64,000 nt of DNA, taken from Mucilaginibacter sp. (GTDB taxonomy: Bacteria; Bacteroidota; Bacteroidia; Sphingobacteriales; Sphingobacteriaceae). Numbering within the stretch: position 1 is the stretch's first letter; each line of letters opens with the position of its first letter. Of the stretch, positions 44,122 to 53,948 are shown piece by piece. The translations under genes and the position numbers were made by a program. The DNA is taken from positions 1-64,000 of the forward strand of contig JAQBOV010000005.1 in assembly GCA_028287895.1 (NCBI GenBank), read 5' to 3'. The notes beneath the pieces are model-generated. The model searched no databases and had not been told where the DNA came from. It saw only the letters and a program-made list of their open reading frames with translations.

Positions 44122-47100
44122 ATGAACAGAAAACTAACTAAAATTAACCGATGGCTGATCGCACCCTACCTCTGTACCTTACTCTTTACCGGTATTGCCG
44201 TTAGCGAAGTAAAAGCCAATGCTGCCGGTTTGAATTCATGGCACGCAAAAACAGGCCTCGGGTACAGCGCTGCAGATATCGTGGTACTGGGAACTGTAAA
44301 GGATAAACAGGGACCCCTGCCGGGTGTAACCGTTGAATTAATAGGAAATAATAAAATAGTTACCAGCACCGACAATAAAGGTAACTTCAGTATTAAGGTT
44401 CCGCAAAACGGCACCTTACTGTTCAGATCAGTCGGCTATAGGTCCATAAAAATACCGGTCAACGGCAATCGCAGCCTTGAGATTACCTTGGAAGAGGATA
44501 ATACGAGTCTAAATGAAGTTACCGTGGTGGGTTATGGCTCCCAAAAGAAGAGCGATTTAACTGGTTCGATAAGCAGTATTAAAAGCCAGGATATCGCCCT
44601 GCTTCCAACCCAAAGGGTGGATCAGGCAATTCAGGGACGTGCTGCGGGTGTACTGGTGTTAAATACGGACGGCTCCCCTGGTGGTAATACCACCATCCGG
44701 ATAAGGGGGATGAATTCCATTAACGGCGGCAATAATGCCCTTATCGTTATTGATGGCTTGCAGGGGGGTAACCTTACTTCTTTAAACCCGAATGATATAG
44801 AATCTGTTGAAATTTTGAAAGACGCATCTGCTACAGCCATTTATGGCTCCCAAGGCGCAAACGGTGTCGTATTAATTACCACCAAGCAGGGCAAAATAGG
44901 CAAACCGATAATCAGGTATACCTTTGACGGCAGCTTCGCCAGTATTGCCAAGAGGCCGGATCTGTTAAATGCAGCCGACTATGCCCGGGAAACCAATGCG
45001 GTTGCCCTGGCAAAAAATGGAAGCGGAATTAATCCTTTGCCTATTTTTTCAGATGCACAAATCCAGGATTTTCAAAAAAACGGAGGCACCAATTGGCTGA
45101 ATGTTATTTACCGCACCGCATTTACGCAAAATCACCAGTTGTCTGTCAGCGGCGCCTCAGAAAAAGTTAATTACCTGGTTTCCGGGGGGTATTTAGATCA
45201 GCAGGGAATATTACTCAATTCTCAATATAAGCGGTTCTCTCTTCGAACCAATATAAAAGCTGATATGACCAGCTGGGCCGCCTTTGGGCTAAACTGGGCG
45301 GCATCGAAAGAAAACGCCAGCTCACCGCCATTCGGAGGAAGTACTGACTGGCCAAATAACCCTGTAGGTGCCGCAGCAAGGTTCTCGCCTACCATACCGG
45401 TATATGATGCCAACGGGAATTACAGCAAGTCCTCACTCTTTTACGGAAACCCTACGCTTTGGAACCCTTTGGCAAGTGCGGTTGAACCACAGATTGACAA
45501 CGGGACGATTACCAATAACTTAAGTGCGTATTTGGAATTTAAACTGTTGACCGGGTTGACCTTAAGGATATCGGGCGGAGCAAGGATCGCAACACAACAA
45601 GATCTTAGCTACCTCAATTTAAATACATTCACGGGGGCACAGCTCAATGGCTCCGGCGCCATTTTAGATAATCAAAGTGAGTATTACCAGAATTCAAATA
45701 TCCTGACTTACGATAAAACCTTTAAGAAACATCATCTTAATCTTACTGCGGTCGCAGAACAAAAATATGATAAGCTGTTTAGCTCATCAATTAATGCCAG
45801 TGACTTTTTGGTACAGCAAACAGCTATCAATGACCTTTCGGGCGCAGGTATTAAAACAATAGGGTCTTCTTTTAATGACAGGGTTGTTAATTCTTACCTG
45901 GGACGCATCAATTACAGTTATGCTGATAAGTACCTGTTAACGGCAAGTTACCGCGCGGATGGGTCCTCCGTGTTTGGAAAGAATAACAAATGGGGTTATT
46001 TCCCATCTGCATCATTGGCCTGGAGGGCAGTACAAGAAAACTTCATTAAAGACCTGAATATTTTTTCAGATCTGAAAATCCGTGCAAGCTGGGGGATCAC
46101 TGGTAATCAGGGCATCAACCCTTACCAAACCCTGGCCCGGACCAGTTCTGGTGTTTTATACCCCTATGATGGATCTGATGCTGCAAATGTTGGGTTTTAT
46201 TTATCATCGGCAGCAAATCCGAACCTTAAATGGGAGAGCACAGCGCAAACGGATATAGGTTTAGATGCCGGTTTTTTTAACGGAAGATTATCCGTAACTG
46301 CTGATTATTATAAAAAAACGACGACCAACTTACTGATGCCTCGTCAGCTGCCAACCTACACCGGCCTGGGAAGCATTCTGGACAATGTTGGCTCCATGGG
46401 AAACAAAGGGATTGAACTTGCAATTGAAGGCACGCCGCTGGTCGGAAAGTTTCAATGGAATGCTGGATTTAATATCAGTGCAAATAAGACCACCGTCTTA
46501 GATTTGGGTGGTATTGATAAAATTGGATATATATCCGGCGGATCCGGATCGGGCACTAACCTGCCCTTTATGTACTTGGTAAAAGGCCAGGACTTTGGTC
46601 AGATGCTGGGCTGGGGCTATCAAGGTGTGTGGAAGACAAGCCAGGCTGCACAAGCCGCCAGGTATGGGCAATTACCAGGAGATCCCCATTATACTGACGT
46701 CAATAATGATGGAAAAATTAACATCAACGACATGAAGGTGATCGGTAATTCTTTACCAAAGTTCATTTTTGGTTTCAATAACCGGCTGGGTTATAAAAAC
46801 TTCGAGTTCATCTTCCTGATCCAGGGCGTGCAGGGGAATAATATATTCAATGTCTCAAGAATAGCTTTAGAATCCCCCGGTGGCACCAGTGCCGGTTTGT
46901 TAAACCGCTGGACTCCTCAAAATCAAAACTCTTCCATTCCTGCAATTATTGACCAGCGTACCAGAGAGCAGGCCAATTTGGTCAGTACGATTTCCTTGCC
47001 TTCAACTGGTAATAACCGGATATCCCGCTGGATAGAAGACGGGTCCTACGTGCGGTTAAAAAATGTAACATTGGCTTATAATTTCCCTAAAATTTTAACA

Positions 47101-47286
47101 GATAAAATCAAACTGCATAATTTAAAGGTGTATGTAAGCGCTACCAATCTTTTGACGATAACCAAATATTCCGGAAATGATCCTGAGGTAAGTTCCTATA
47201 CCGGGAATGACGCCCAGCTGGGTTCTGATTTTAATAATTATCCGCAATCAAAAATATTTAATATAGGCTTAAACACCTCATTTTAA
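44122..47286 (+). CDS. SusC/RagA-family TonB-linked outer-membrane transporter (amino-sugar locus)
   Basis: A 1054-residue TonB-dependent transporter. After an N-terminal export segment come a carboxypeptidase-like domain (about 55-115, VLGTVKDKQGPLPGVTVELIG and FRSVGYRS), then the plug (LNEVTVVGYGSQKKSDLTGSISS, ALIVIDGLQGG, IESVEILKDASATAIYGSQGANGVVLITTKQGK) and the barrel ending in a terminal Phe (NIGLNTSF). It starts a plus-strand operon with SusD, GH123, a DUF5107-TPR protein and a DUF5009 acetyltransferase. Together with the nearby GH109 this suggests import of GalNAc- or GlcNAc-containing glycans. It carries a long leader of about 260 nt. Confidence 0.95.
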   Translation: MNRKLTKINRWLIAPYLCTLLFTGIAVSEVKANAAGLNSWHAKTGLGYSAADIVVLGTVKDKQGPLPGVTVELIGNNKIVTSTDNKGNFSIKVPQNGTLLFRSVGYRSIKIPVNGNRSLEITLEEDNTSLNEVTVVGYGSQKKSDLTGSISSIKSQDIALLPTQRVDQAIQGRAAGVLVLNTDGSPGGNTTIRIRGMNSINGGNNALIVIDGLQGGNLTSLNPNDIESVEILKDASATAIYGSQGANGVVLITTKQGKIGKPIIRYTFDGSFASIAKRPDLLNAADYARETNAVALAKNGSGINPLPIFSDAQIQDFQKNGGTNWLNVIYRTAFTQNHQLSVSGASEKVNYLVSGGYLDQQGILLNSQYKRFSLRTNIKADMTSWAAFGLNWAASKENASSPPFGGSTDWPNNPVGAAARFSPTIPVYDANGNYSKSSLFYGNPTLWNPLASAVEPQIDNGTITNNLSAYLEFKLLTGLTLRISGGARIATQQDLSYLNLNTFTGAQLNGSGAILDNQSEYYQNSNILTYDKTFKKHHLNLTAVAEQKYDKLFSSSINASDFLVQQTAINDLSGAGIKTIGSSFNDRVVNSYLGRINYSYADKYLLTASYRADGSSVFGKNNKWGYFPSASLAWRAVQENFIKDLNIFSDLKIRASWGITGNQGINPYQTLARTSSGVLYPYDGSDAANVGFYLSSAANPNLKWESTAQTDIGLDAGFFNGRLSVTADYYKKTTTNLLMPRQLPTYTGLGSILDNVGSMGNKGIELAIEGTPLVGKFQWNAGFNISANKTTVLDLGGIDKIGYISGGSGSGTNLPFMYLVKGQDFGQMLGWGYQGVWKTSQAAQAARYGQLPGDPHYTDVNNDGKININDMKVIGNSLPKFIFGFNNRLGYKNFEFIFLIQGVQGNNIFNVSRIALESPGGTSAGLLNRWTPQNQNSSIPAIIDQRTREQANLVSTISLPSTGNNRISRWIEDGSYVRLKNVTLAYNFPKILTDKIKLHNLKVYVSATNLLTITKYSGNDPEVSSYTGNDAQLGSDFNNYPQSKIFNIGLNTSF

Positions 47287-47296
47287 CCGTAACAAC

Positions 47297-48718
47297 ATGA
47301 AAAATCGAAAATTTCAGTTAAAGAAATTAAACTTTTCCCTTATTGTCCTATTGGTCATGATAATGGGATGTAAAAAGTTGGATGAACATCCCAAGAACTT
47401 TGTGACACCCGATAGTTTTTATAAAACGCAAACCCAGATTGAATCCACTTTCGCCTCTTCCATGAACGCTTTATGGACCGCCTGGTCCGCTTATGGATAC
47501 GGCATGGCTGTATTTTCCCATGATGACCAGCTAGCCGGCGGTGATTTAAATATACCCGCAAACTGGGGAAGTAACCTCTGGGCCGCCCATTATAACGCCA
47601 TCATGAACCTTAACCTTTCCATTGCCGCTTTAAATAAGGGCCTGAGTGGCGTGTCAAAAGCCAATACAGATCAATTAATGGGGCAGGCAAAATTTCTTCG
47701 GGCCTATAATTATTTTATGCTGGTAAGAATGTTCGGCGCATTGCCATTAATTACCGAGGAAACCGCGGATCCTTTTACGGCTAAGATTGCCCGCTCGCCG
47801 ATTACGGACATATATAAGCTGATCATCAGTGATTTTACCACCGCTATCGCTACCCTACCTGCCACCTGGCCTGATGCACAGCGGGGAAGGCCGACGATGG
47901 ATGCGGCAAAAGGCTTATTGGCAAAAGTGTACCTGACGATGGCCACATACCCTTTGAATGATGCTAGCTATTATCCAAAGGCTGCAGATCTGGCCGGGCA
48001 GGTCATCCAGGCGGGTACTTATGATTTAGAAACGGACATCAATAAGGTTTTTGCCCTGGATACCAAATACGGGAAAGAAATGATGTTCAGCTTTAATTCC
48101 AATTATGTAGCCATGGCAACAGACCCGCATATCTGGTCGGATATCGACGGCTGGGGGGATGAGTCAGTGGAACCTTTATGGGAACAGACTTTTCCGGTGC
48201 AAGCAAGAAAAGACGCCTATCTGCAAACCCAGGATGCCAATGGCGTAAATTATAAAACCTTAGGGCGCTTACCAGGTATCAAAAAGTATTTATACGATAC
48301 CAAGGCGGATTTTGACGCAGGCAGGTCGGTGGTAAACATACCGATCATTCGTTTTGCTGATGTGTTATTGATTTTTGCAGAAGCGGATAACATGGCCCAT
48401 AGCGGCCCTACACAAGCTGCGATTGATGCTATAAACCGGGTTATTGACCGCGCCAATGGCTATACGGTCAACGCCCAGGATCCGAGGGCAACCTTAGCCC
48501 TGTCGGCTGCAGACTTTGATACCAAGGTGATCGATGAAAGGAACTGGGAACTTTGTTTTGAATATGACCGTTGGTTCGATTTGATCCGCAAGCATATTTT
48601 AAAGGAAAAAAGTATTCCCTCGATCCAGCAAAATTTTTCGGATAACGATTATTTATTTCCTGTTCCTGAAAACGACCTGAGACTAAACCCGCTGTTGACT
48701 CAAAATCCCGGTTATTAA
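47297..48718 (+). CDS. SusD/RagB-family lipoprotein (amino-sugar locus)
   Basis: A 473-residue lipoprotein (VMIMGC, Cys25), 10 bp after SusC. SusD signatures: AAHYNAIMNLNLSIAALNKG, QAKFLRAYNYFMLVRMFGALPLI, then IPIIRFADVLLIFAEADNMA and VIDERNWELCFEYDRWFDLIRKHIL near the C-terminus, ending YLFPVPENDLRLNPLLTQNPGY. It is shorter than the other SusD of the window. It is expected to bind the substrate on the cell surface and act as the lid of the SusC channel. Specificity is inferred from neighbours only. Confidence 0.95.
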   Translation: MKNRKFQLKKLNFSLIVLLVMIMGCKKLDEHPKNFVTPDSFYKTQTQIESTFASSMNALWTAWSAYGYGMAVFSHDDQLAGGDLNIPANWGSNLWAAHYNAIMNLNLSIAALNKGLSGVSKANTDQLMGQAKFLRAYNYFMLVRMFGALPLITEETADPFTAKIARSPITDIYKLIISDFTTAIATLPATWPDAQRGRPTMDAAKGLLAKVYLTMATYPLNDASYYPKAADLAGQVIQAGTYDLETDINKVFALDTKYGKEMMFSFNSNYVAMATDPHIWSDIDGWGDESVEPLWEQTFPVQARKDAYLQTQDANGVNYKTLGRLPGIKKYLYDTKADFDAGRSVVNIPIIRFADVLLIFAEADNMAHSGPTQAAIDAINRVIDRANGYTVNAQDPRATLALSAADFDTKVIDERNWELCFEYDRWFDLIRKHILKEKSIPSIQQNFSDNDYLFPVPENDLRLNPLLTQNPGY

Positions 48719-48747
48719 TCAAGTAATAAACAATCTTCAACAAAAAA

Positions 48748-50628
48748 ATGAAAAAACAATCATTTATACCAGTACATTCCTTAAGCAGCTCAAAGCCAGA
48801 CAACGGCAGTGTTGCTGAAAAACTGTGGTCCGCTGCCTTATTATTTACATTTATTTTAATTTGCTTGTTTTTCGCCCCTTGCGCAGATGTATATGGCCAA
48901 ATCGCTAAAACAGGAGCGAATGAAAGTGAGTCGGTTACGGACCGGGCTAACGAAGAGCTCGCCGTTTGGGCGGCCCCTGCCGAACAGAAAATACGTCCCA
49001 CGGACAGGGTGGAAACCGATAACCTGGTTTGGTCAAAACAGGGCAAGAAGATCGCTGTTGCCGGCGCAGGCAATGAGCATGTTCCGTTTCAGGTAGTCAT
49101 TACCGCACCGGTTCCGGCCGGTCATAAGGCTGTTGCTCCCGGTGGATTTTTTATAAAGTGCTCTGAACTTACTTCCAAAGAAGGAAAGACTATTCCGCAA
49201 GCACAAATTAATTTCTATCTCGAACATTACATTATGCTTTACGGCGTATCCGGTACTGTGGGGGCGACGGGTTACTGGCCTGATGCACTGGCGCCGATCA
49301 AGGAACCATTCAGTATGGCTGCGCAGTATGCTGTGGTACGCAACCGCCCGATATGGGTTGATATTGCCGTTCCCTCTTCAACGCCGGGCGGGATATACCA
49401 TGGCACCATAACAGTCACCCAGAATAATAAGCAAGTGGAAACCTTAAATGTGCAGCTGGAGGTTTACCGCTTCTCGCTACCGGAGAAAACCCATATGATC
49501 AGCTATATGAATATCTCCAAAGAATCGCTTGCTCATTTTTATCATATGCCGGCTTCTTCTCCTTACATTGATAAACTTACGCAGACCTATTATGACTTTT
49601 TATACGCCCATAGAATGGAGCCCTGGTTCAATGATCAGCTCCTGCCAAAAATTGAAGTTAAAGGCGAGAAGGTTGTAGTGAAGTTTGACGATGCCAGGTA
49701 TGAGTATTACTTAAATAAACTGCATACCAACCGGGTACTCCTGGATGCTTTCCCATCCGGCTTGAAAAAGGAAAACGGCGGCGTTTTGTTTTCAAACCTA
49801 TTTGACACGCAGATAAAATCTTATTTATCGCAAGTGGCAAAATACTTTGAACTACACGGATGGAAAGACAGGCTTGTATTTAACAGCCCTATTGATGAAC
49901 CTAATACCCGCCAGGACTATGAAGATACACGTCACTGGGCTGTTTTGGTGCACCAAGCAGCTGCCGGTGTTCCGTTTTTGGCAACCGAATCTCCAATACC
50001 GGATAACGTGGACTGGGGTACGCTTCGCGGCTATGTGAACAACTTTTCAATCCACGGAAACGCACTGAATAAGGAGGATGTTAAAAAAGCCATACGCGAA
50101 GAACAGGCTAAGGGGGGCGAAATGACATGGTATATCTCCTGCGACCAGGCCTATCCGCAACCTAATTATTTTATTGATGCACCTGCTCAGGACCCGCTTA
50201 TGGTTCCATGGATTACGGATCAATATCACATGAACGGCATCCTTTACTGGGCAATAAACTTTTGGTCCGAAACACCCAGCCCATGGCTGGATGCAGTTAC
50301 TTTCATATCGGGTTTCTCCTGCAGCGGAGGCTATGTCTTAAACGGAGAGGGTTCTTTGCTTTATCCGGGGGATAACACCAGGCAGTATACCGGTGAACCT
50401 AACGTGGATGGTCCGGTTTCTTCAATCCGCTTTGAACTGCTCCGTAAAGGCATTGAAGACTATGAATATCTTTGGATGTTAAAAAACAGGGGCGATAAAG
50501 AATTTGCTGAATCGCAGGTTAAAAACATGGTTGTCGATGTGAGTTCCTTTTCACGAAATAACGAAACGCTTTATTTAGTCCGGAAAAATATGGCGCGGCG
50601 CTTAGAGCAAACCATAACAAATAAATGA
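48748..50628 (+). CDS. GH123-like glycoside hydrolase (DUF4091), likely beta-N-acetylgalactosaminidase
   Basis: A 626-residue secreted protein with a longer than usual N-terminal tail before the hydrophobic signal (residues 27-50). An N-terminal beta-sandwich (about 65-240) precedes a barrel with LVFNSPIDEPNTRQD, where the adjacent Asp383-Glu384 pair is what GH123 uses for substrate-assisted catalysis on the 2-acetamido group. The end, GIEDYEYLWMLKNRGD, is the DUF4091 signature. Family GH123 includes enzymes acting on beta-GalNAc. It follows SusD by 29 bp in the same operon. The family assignment is good; activity on GalNAc is inferred from family and locus. Confidence 0.85.
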   Translation: MKKQSFIPVHSLSSSKPDNGSVAEKLWSAALLFTFILICLFFAPCADVYGQIAKTGANESESVTDRANEELAVWAAPAEQKIRPTDRVETDNLVWSKQGKKIAVAGAGNEHVPFQVVITAPVPAGHKAVAPGGFFIKCSELTSKEGKTIPQAQINFYLEHYIMLYGVSGTVGATGYWPDALAPIKEPFSMAAQYAVVRNRPIWVDIAVPSSTPGGIYHGTITVTQNNKQVETLNVQLEVYRFSLPEKTHMISYMNISKESLAHFYHMPASSPYIDKLTQTYYDFLYAHRMEPWFNDQLLPKIEVKGEKVVVKFDDARYEYYLNKLHTNRVLLDAFPSGLKKENGGVLFSNLFDTQIKSYLSQVAKYFELHGWKDRLVFNSPIDEPNTRQDYEDTRHWAVLVHQAAAGVPFLATESPIPDNVDWGTLRGYVNNFSIHGNALNKEDVKKAIREEQAKGGEMTWYISCDQAYPQPNYFIDAPAQDPLMVPWITDQYHMNGILYWAINFWSETPSPWLDAVTFISGFSCSGGYVLNGEGSLLYPGDNTRQYTGEPNVDGPVSSIRFELLRKGIEDYEYLWMLKNRGDKEFAESQVKNMVVDVSSFSRNNETLYLVRKNMARRLEQTITNK

Positions 50629-50695
50629 GGCTACTGCGGCCTGCCGATGTTCCTCGGGCCTGGTAAAGTATTTAAAACACAGCCCTTCAGTGATG

Positions 50696-50734
50696 TTAAT
50701 GACTAAAGGCCTTAAAAAGGTCTTTAGTCATTAA
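50696..50734. repeat. 39-nt near-perfect inverted repeat between the GH123 and DUF5107 genes
   Basis: TTAATGACTAAAG-GCCTT and AAGGT-CTTTAGTCATTAA pair over 18 bp with one G-U and a 3-nt loop. There is no U-tract after it, so it is not a clear terminator. An mRNA-stability or processing structure, or a protein-binding palindrome, within the operon is possible. Confidence 0.6.
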
Positions 50735-50777
50735 ACAAGCGCGATCATATTATTCTATAAAAAAAGCGATTTAAACC

Positions 50778-53700
50778 ATGGATATATTTAAAAACATTAA
50801 GGCAAGCCGGCTTTGCAAAATTTTGCTGCTTATGGGCGTAATAGTGCCATCATTGGCGGCAGCACAAAGCGCACATATATCAGAACAGGAAAAGTGGATC
50901 ATGACTTACCCTTACGATGATCCCAGCCCGGTTCCTGCACTTGCAAACGCCGCAAAAAATAAGATATATCCTTATCACCTGTTCGATGGCTACCGTTTGC
51001 AAGGTAAACAGCAGAAATGGAAAGTGATAAAACTGGAAAACGATTACATAGCGGTGTTTATCCTTCCTGAAATTGGGGGCAAAGTATGGGGGGCAATAGA
51101 AAAATCGACGGGCAGGGAGTTTATATATAAGAATGAGGTCCTTAAATTCAGAAATGTAGCCTGGAGGGGGCCATGGACCTCCGGTGGGATTGAATTTAAC
51201 TTTGGTATCATCGGGCACACGCCTTCGGCAGCAAATCCCGTAGATTATACGTTGCATGAAAATAAAGACGGAAGCGTAAGCTGTATTGTCGGTAACATCG
51301 ACCTGCCCTCCCGCACTCAATGGCGTGTTGAAATAAGATTGCCCAAAGACAAGGCTTATTTTGAAACCAACGCAACCTGGTTTAACCCCACGCCAGTTAC
51401 CCAATCATACTATAACTGGATGACGGCTTCGGCTAAAGTTTCTGATGACCTGCAATTTTTCTTTCCAGGGAATATTTACCTTGGCCACAACGGCAGTTCT
51501 CATGCATGGCCTGTAGACGGATCGGGAAGGGACCTCTCCTGGTATAAAAATAATACTTTCGGCAGCAGTAAATCCTATCATATAACAGGAGCGTATACCA
51601 ACTTCATGGGCGGGTATTATCATGACTCACACTTCGGCTTTGGCCATTCGGCTTTATATGATGAAATGCCGGGGCACAAACTATGGCTATGGTCTTTAGC
51701 CAGAGACGGGGCTATCTGGACAGATTTGCTAACCGACAAAAGCGGCCAATACATAGAGTTCCAGGCAGGAAGATTATTTAATCAATATTCACCGACAGGC
51801 TTCAAAAGCCCCCTTACGCAGGTCGCTTTCCAATCGGGGGCTACCGATAGCTGGTCAGAGATCTGGTTCCCGGTAAAAGAGATAGGCGGCCTGAAGAAGG
51901 TTTCATCAAAAGGCATTATGAACGTAAGCACGGAGAAAGGCTGCCTCCGGGTCGGCATCAATGCTTTGGCGTTTGTGCAGGGGCGGCTCCTGGTAAAATC
52001 GGGCGATAAGGTGATTTACTCAGAGGAACACAATTTTAAACCGATGGACGTTTTTATGACCAAAGTTTCCATAAATGAGAAAGAGCCCTATCAAGTCACC
52101 ATCGAAGCGATGGATCTTCAGTACGATTCACAGGAGAACGATACGCTCAAACGCCCCTTTGAAACAAAGATTGTCCACCAAACCATGCAAAGCGCTTCCC
52201 AGTTATATCGCCAAGGGGTAGAGTTCAAAGCGTTTAGGGACTATAAGTCTGCTAAAACAGTATTTAAAAAATGCCTCCAAAGTGATCCTGTTCATATTGG
52301 GGCGTTAACAGGTTTAGCCGATTTGTATTATCGAAGTGCAAAATATGATTCTGCATTATACTACGTAAATGAAGCATTGCGTCTGGATACTTATAACGCT
52401 GAAGCAAATTATTGTGCCGGAAATATCTACCGGTCAAAGGCCGATTATAACAACGCGATGGAATGTTTTGGCTGGGCTGCCCGCTCGCTGGAATTCAGAA
52501 CCGGGGCCTACGCCCAAATGGCGGGAATTGAATTGAATTTACACGATATGGCGCTTTCAGCGCATTATGCTAACCAGTCGTTGGATTATAACCGGAATAA
52601 TATGAATGCGCTGCAGGTATTAGCGCTGACCTATCGAAATATGGGAAATAAGAAAATGGCTGATTCGATACTGAACGAAATTAACCGAACTGACCCGCTT
52701 AGCCATTTTGCGGATTACGAAAGATACCTGGCAAGTCCTTCAGCTGCTAATTACGCCAATTTTACTTCCCATATTAAAAATGAATTTCCATATCAAACTT
52801 TTCTGGAATTAGCGATGACTTACCTTGAACTGGGAGAGAAACAAAGTGTCATCGAATTACTTCAAAAAGCACCCTCACATCCATTGATTGCCATATGGAC
52901 TGCATACCTCAGGAATGACGTTTCGGTTTTAAATTCATCGTTATCGCTTTCTGCAGATTTTGTTTTCCCTTTCAGAAAGGAGACCCAGGCTGCACTTGAG
53001 TGGGCCACTTCTGTAAATTCAAGCTGGAAATTAAAGTATTACCTGGCACTTAATTATTTTGCAACGGACAGGAATAATGATGGTATTCATTTGCTGGCAA
53101 CATGCGGCCAGGAACCAGATTATGCCCCTTTTTATTTAACAAGAGCTTCGCTATCCGGAAAAGAAAAGCAACAAGCGCTTTCTGATCTTGGCAAAGCATA
53201 TCAGTTATCGCCCGAAGACCGGCGTACTTCCGTTGCCCTGATTGAGTACGATGAGAAAGTTAACAAGTACGATGAGGCGCTGCAGCTTGCTGATAAATCG
53301 TATAAAATGTTTGATGATTATACTTTTGCCCTGCTGTACGCCCGTCAATTGCTGAATACGGGGCAATATGAAGCTTGCGTAAATATTTTGAAAACTTCTA
53401 CTATTCTGCCGTTTGAAGGTGCCGGGCAGGGAAGGGCCGTTTATGAGCAGGCATTGCTATTAAATGCGATACAGCTAATCAAAAACAAAAAATTCAGCGA
53501 AGCTTTAAATAAAATTGAAAGGTCGCGTGAATGGCCCGAAAATCTGGGCTCAGGGAAGCCGTACGAAGCGGATGAAACCATCCAGGATTACCTTACGGCA
53601 TATTGCTGTGAAAAATTAAATCAGGCTGGTCAGGGACGCGCTTTTAAAAATAAAGTCCTAACGTTTTCGGGAAATTTTAGTGCTCATGAATTTAATAATC

Positions 53701-53909
53701 TGCTGGTTTTGAAAGTACTGAAGCAAAATGGCGATGCAAAAAAGCTTAACCAATTTTTATACCGGATCAGACAAGCGCCAATGACCGCTGTTGATCGTTG
53801 GGTAATCGCTGAGTTTACAAATGATCAGCATACTTCAATGCGCCTGCAAAAAGAGTTTTCAGGTAATAAATACTTTGCCGTTATCCAACAGATTGATCAA
53901 TTGCCTTAA
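50778..53909 (+). CDS. Secreted DUF5107 domain and TPR-repeat protein
   Basis: A 1043-residue protein with a signal peptide (SLAAAQ). The first ~450 residues are a galactose-mutarotase-like DUF5107 domain (WKVIKLENDYIAVFILPEIGGKVWGAIEKSTGREFIYKNE; WRGPWTSGGIEFNFGIIGHTP). Residues about 465-1000 are helical TPR units (FKAFRDYKSAKTVFKKCLQSDPVHIGALTGLADLYYRSAKYDSALYYVNEALRLD and many degenerate ones). Such proteins occur in many Bacteroidota glycan loci. A sugar-binding or epimerase-fold domain coupled to a protein-interaction scaffold is the most that can be said; no catalytic residues have been confirmed. Confidence 0.88.
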   Translation: MDIFKNIKASRLCKILLLMGVIVPSLAAAQSAHISEQEKWIMTYPYDDPSPVPALANAAKNKIYPYHLFDGYRLQGKQQKWKVIKLENDYIAVFILPEIGGKVWGAIEKSTGREFIYKNEVLKFRNVAWRGPWTSGGIEFNFGIIGHTPSAANPVDYTLHENKDGSVSCIVGNIDLPSRTQWRVEIRLPKDKAYFETNATWFNPTPVTQSYYNWMTASAKVSDDLQFFFPGNIYLGHNGSSHAWPVDGSGRDLSWYKNNTFGSSKSYHITGAYTNFMGGYYHDSHFGFGHSALYDEMPGHKLWLWSLARDGAIWTDLLTDKSGQYIEFQAGRLFNQYSPTGFKSPLTQVAFQSGATDSWSEIWFPVKEIGGLKKVSSKGIMNVSTEKGCLRVGINALAFVQGRLLVKSGDKVIYSEEHNFKPMDVFMTKVSINEKEPYQVTIEAMDLQYDSQENDTLKRPFETKIVHQTMQSASQLYRQGVEFKAFRDYKSAKTVFKKCLQSDPVHIGALTGLADLYYRSAKYDSALYYVNEALRLDTYNAEANYCAGNIYRSKADYNNAMECFGWAARSLEFRTGAYAQMAGIELNLHDMALSAHYANQSLDYNRNNMNALQVLALTYRNMGNKKMADSILNEINRTDPLSHFADYERYLASPSAANYANFTSHIKNEFPYQTFLELAMTYLELGEKQSVIELLQKAPSHPLIAIWTAYLRNDVSVLNSSLSLSADFVFPFRKETQAALEWATSVNSSWKLKYYLALNYFATDRNNDGIHLLATCGQEPDYAPFYLTRASLSGKEKQQALSDLGKAYQLSPEDRRTSVALIEYDEKVNKYDEALQLADKSYKMFDDYTFALLYARQLLNTGQYEACVNILKTSTILPFEGAGQGRAVYEQALLLNAIQLIKNKKFSEALNKIERSREWPENLGSGKPYEADETIQDYLTAYCCEKLNQAGQGRAFKNKVLTFSGNFSAHEFNNLLVLKVLKQNGDAKKLNQFLYRIRQAPMTAVDRWVIAEFTNDQHTSMRLQKEFSGNKYFAVIQQIDQLP

Positions 53910-53948
53910 GCGCATATTTAAATGGTATATTACCCATAACACGAATTT

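Noticed and set aside
48468-49073. 201-residue minus-strand open frame across the SusD/GH123 junction.
   Set aside because: It is antisense to two clearly coding genes, with no domain.
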